From Methanobacterium sp. (GTDB lineage: Archaea > Methanobacteriota > Methanobacteria > Methanobacteriales > Methanobacteriaceae), in assembly GCA_015661405.1 (NCBI GenBank), contig JACWMK010000091.1, positions 1-5,679 of the forward strand: a stretch of DNA of 5,679 nucleotides, written 5' to 3'. How positions within the stretch are numbered: position 1 is the first letter of the stretch; each line of letters opens with the position of its first letter. The notes beneath the pieces are model-generated. The model made no database searches. It was not told the DNA's origin and saw nothing but the letters and a program-made list of their open reading frames with translations. This document shows positions 5,351 through 5,679 of the stretch, in pieces. The position numbers were made by a program, and so were the translations under genes.

Positions 5351-5471
5351 AAAATGAGAGATTAATAAAAACTTTAAAATATATTTATAAGAATTAATAA
5401 AACATTTATTGTTGATTTTACAAATTATGATGCATAATCTATTTACATTAACAATTTAGGGGGATTTTCAT

Positions 5472-5492
5472 ATGCAATTATTCCATTTATAG
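5472..5492 (+). other. Six-codon open frame with strong ribosome site at the IS junction
   Basis: A ribosome site GGGGGAT (5459-5465) precedes ATG 5472 by 6 nt, and a TATA-like AATATATTTATAA (5378-5390) lies about 80 nt upstream. The frame reads MQLFHL and stops at TAG 5490-5492. The stop lies at a TA dinucleotide beside the IS630-type element, whose insertion target is TA. The most economical reading is the 5' end of a gene cut by the insertion; a short leader peptide is the alternative. No downstream part of the disrupted gene is in the window. Confidence 0.35.
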
Positions 5493-5679
5493 TTAATTAC
5501 TAAACTTTTTTTACTTTATTATGAATTTTTTTATCCAATTTTTCGCGTATGTTTTTGATTGTGAAAACTTTTTGAAGTGTTTTTCTATTTTGTCACGTAG
5601 TTGTTCTTTTGTTTCTACAAATATTGGTGATAATTCTCTTTTTATGGCTTTCCATATGAATTCTATGGGGTTGAGGTCT
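5492..5679 (-). mobile_element. IS630-family insertion sequence, 3' end, partial
   Basis: The element is recognised from its transposase C-terminus. The stop codon lies only about 20 nt from the proposed outer end near 5491-5492, typical of these compact elements. IS630 elements duplicate a TA target, and TA occurs at 5490-5491. The terminal inverted repeat cannot be verified because the other end is outside the window, so the left limit is an estimate. Confidence 0.55.
5511..5679 (-). CDS. IS630-family (DDE) transposase, C-terminal 55 residues, partial
   Basis: The frame is open at the window edge and ends at TAA 5513-5511. The visible C-terminus begins DLNPIEFIWKAIKRELS. This is the hallmark block of IS630/Tc1-mariner type DDE transposases (DLNPIE-x-x-W-x-x-x-K), in which the Glu of NPIE is the third acidic residue of the catalytic triad. 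A helical, lysine-rich tail follows (TKEQLRDKIEKHFKKFSQSK), ending NWIKKFIIK. The protein would catalyse cut-and-paste movement of its own element into TA sites. Whether the gene is intact cannot be told from the part seen, but there is no lesion in these 55 codons and the catalytic Glu is present. Confidence 0.85.
   Translation of the reverse strand, partial: DLNPIEFIWKAIKRELSPIFVETKEQLRDKIEKHFKKFSQSKTYAKNWIKKFIIK

Larger units (their letters stand above)
4960..5471. other. AT-rich spacer between trkA and the IS junction
   Basis: No supported gene is present in this 512-nt region on either strand. It contains the likely trkA promoter (near 5051-5060), two small dyads (5309-5323 and 5331-5350), and a plus-strand TATA-like run AATATATTTATAA (5378-5390) that could drive the very short open frame at 5472. 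Stops are frequent in all frames. Confidence 0.6.

Overview
The window looks like a chromosomal segment from a hydrogen-using methanogen of the Methanobacteriales, probably a very AT-rich member of the Methanobacteriaceae (Methanobrevibacter or Methanosphaera type; I cannot fix the genus). The main reason is the left edge, which encodes the N-terminus of Mer, the F420-dependent methylene-tetrahydromethanopterin reductase of methanogenesis. Archaeal-style signals agree: TATA-like boxes, GGAG or GGTGAT ribosome sites and poly-U ends instead of stem-loop terminators.

Layout. (1) Positions 1-191: 5' part of mer, minus strand. (2) 192-430: divergent promoter region. (3) 431-2130: four small accessory genes between core genes. 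These are a 42-residue zinc-ribbon protein and a very acidic 142-residue protein on the plus strand, then a DUF4326 protein and an unrecognised 101-residue protein on the minus strand. The two pairs converge. (4) 2131-2493: gene-free AT-rich DNA with a well-formed TATA box and a 10-bp inverted repeat. (5) 2494-2725: a broken small membrane-protein gene directly behind trkH. It has a good ribosome site, an ATA where ATG is expected, and a one-base frameshift at a five-T run. (6) 2762-4959: a trkA-trkH operon on the minus strand encoding a Trk/Ktr-type potassium uptake system, with TrkH as membrane pore and TrkA as NAD-binding gating subunit. (7) 4960-5471: AT-rich spacer with the probable trkA promoter. 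(8) 5472-5679: a six-codon open frame with a strong ribosome site running into the 3' end of an IS630-family insertion sequence, whose transposase C-terminus is cut by the window edge.

The two core functions, methanogenesis and potassium uptake, are conventional. The less explained parts are the small-gene cluster, the decayed two-helix membrane gene that may once have been a third member of the trk transcription unit, and the IS junction. I see no CRISPR array, tRNA or rRNA, and no clear multi-gene novel system.
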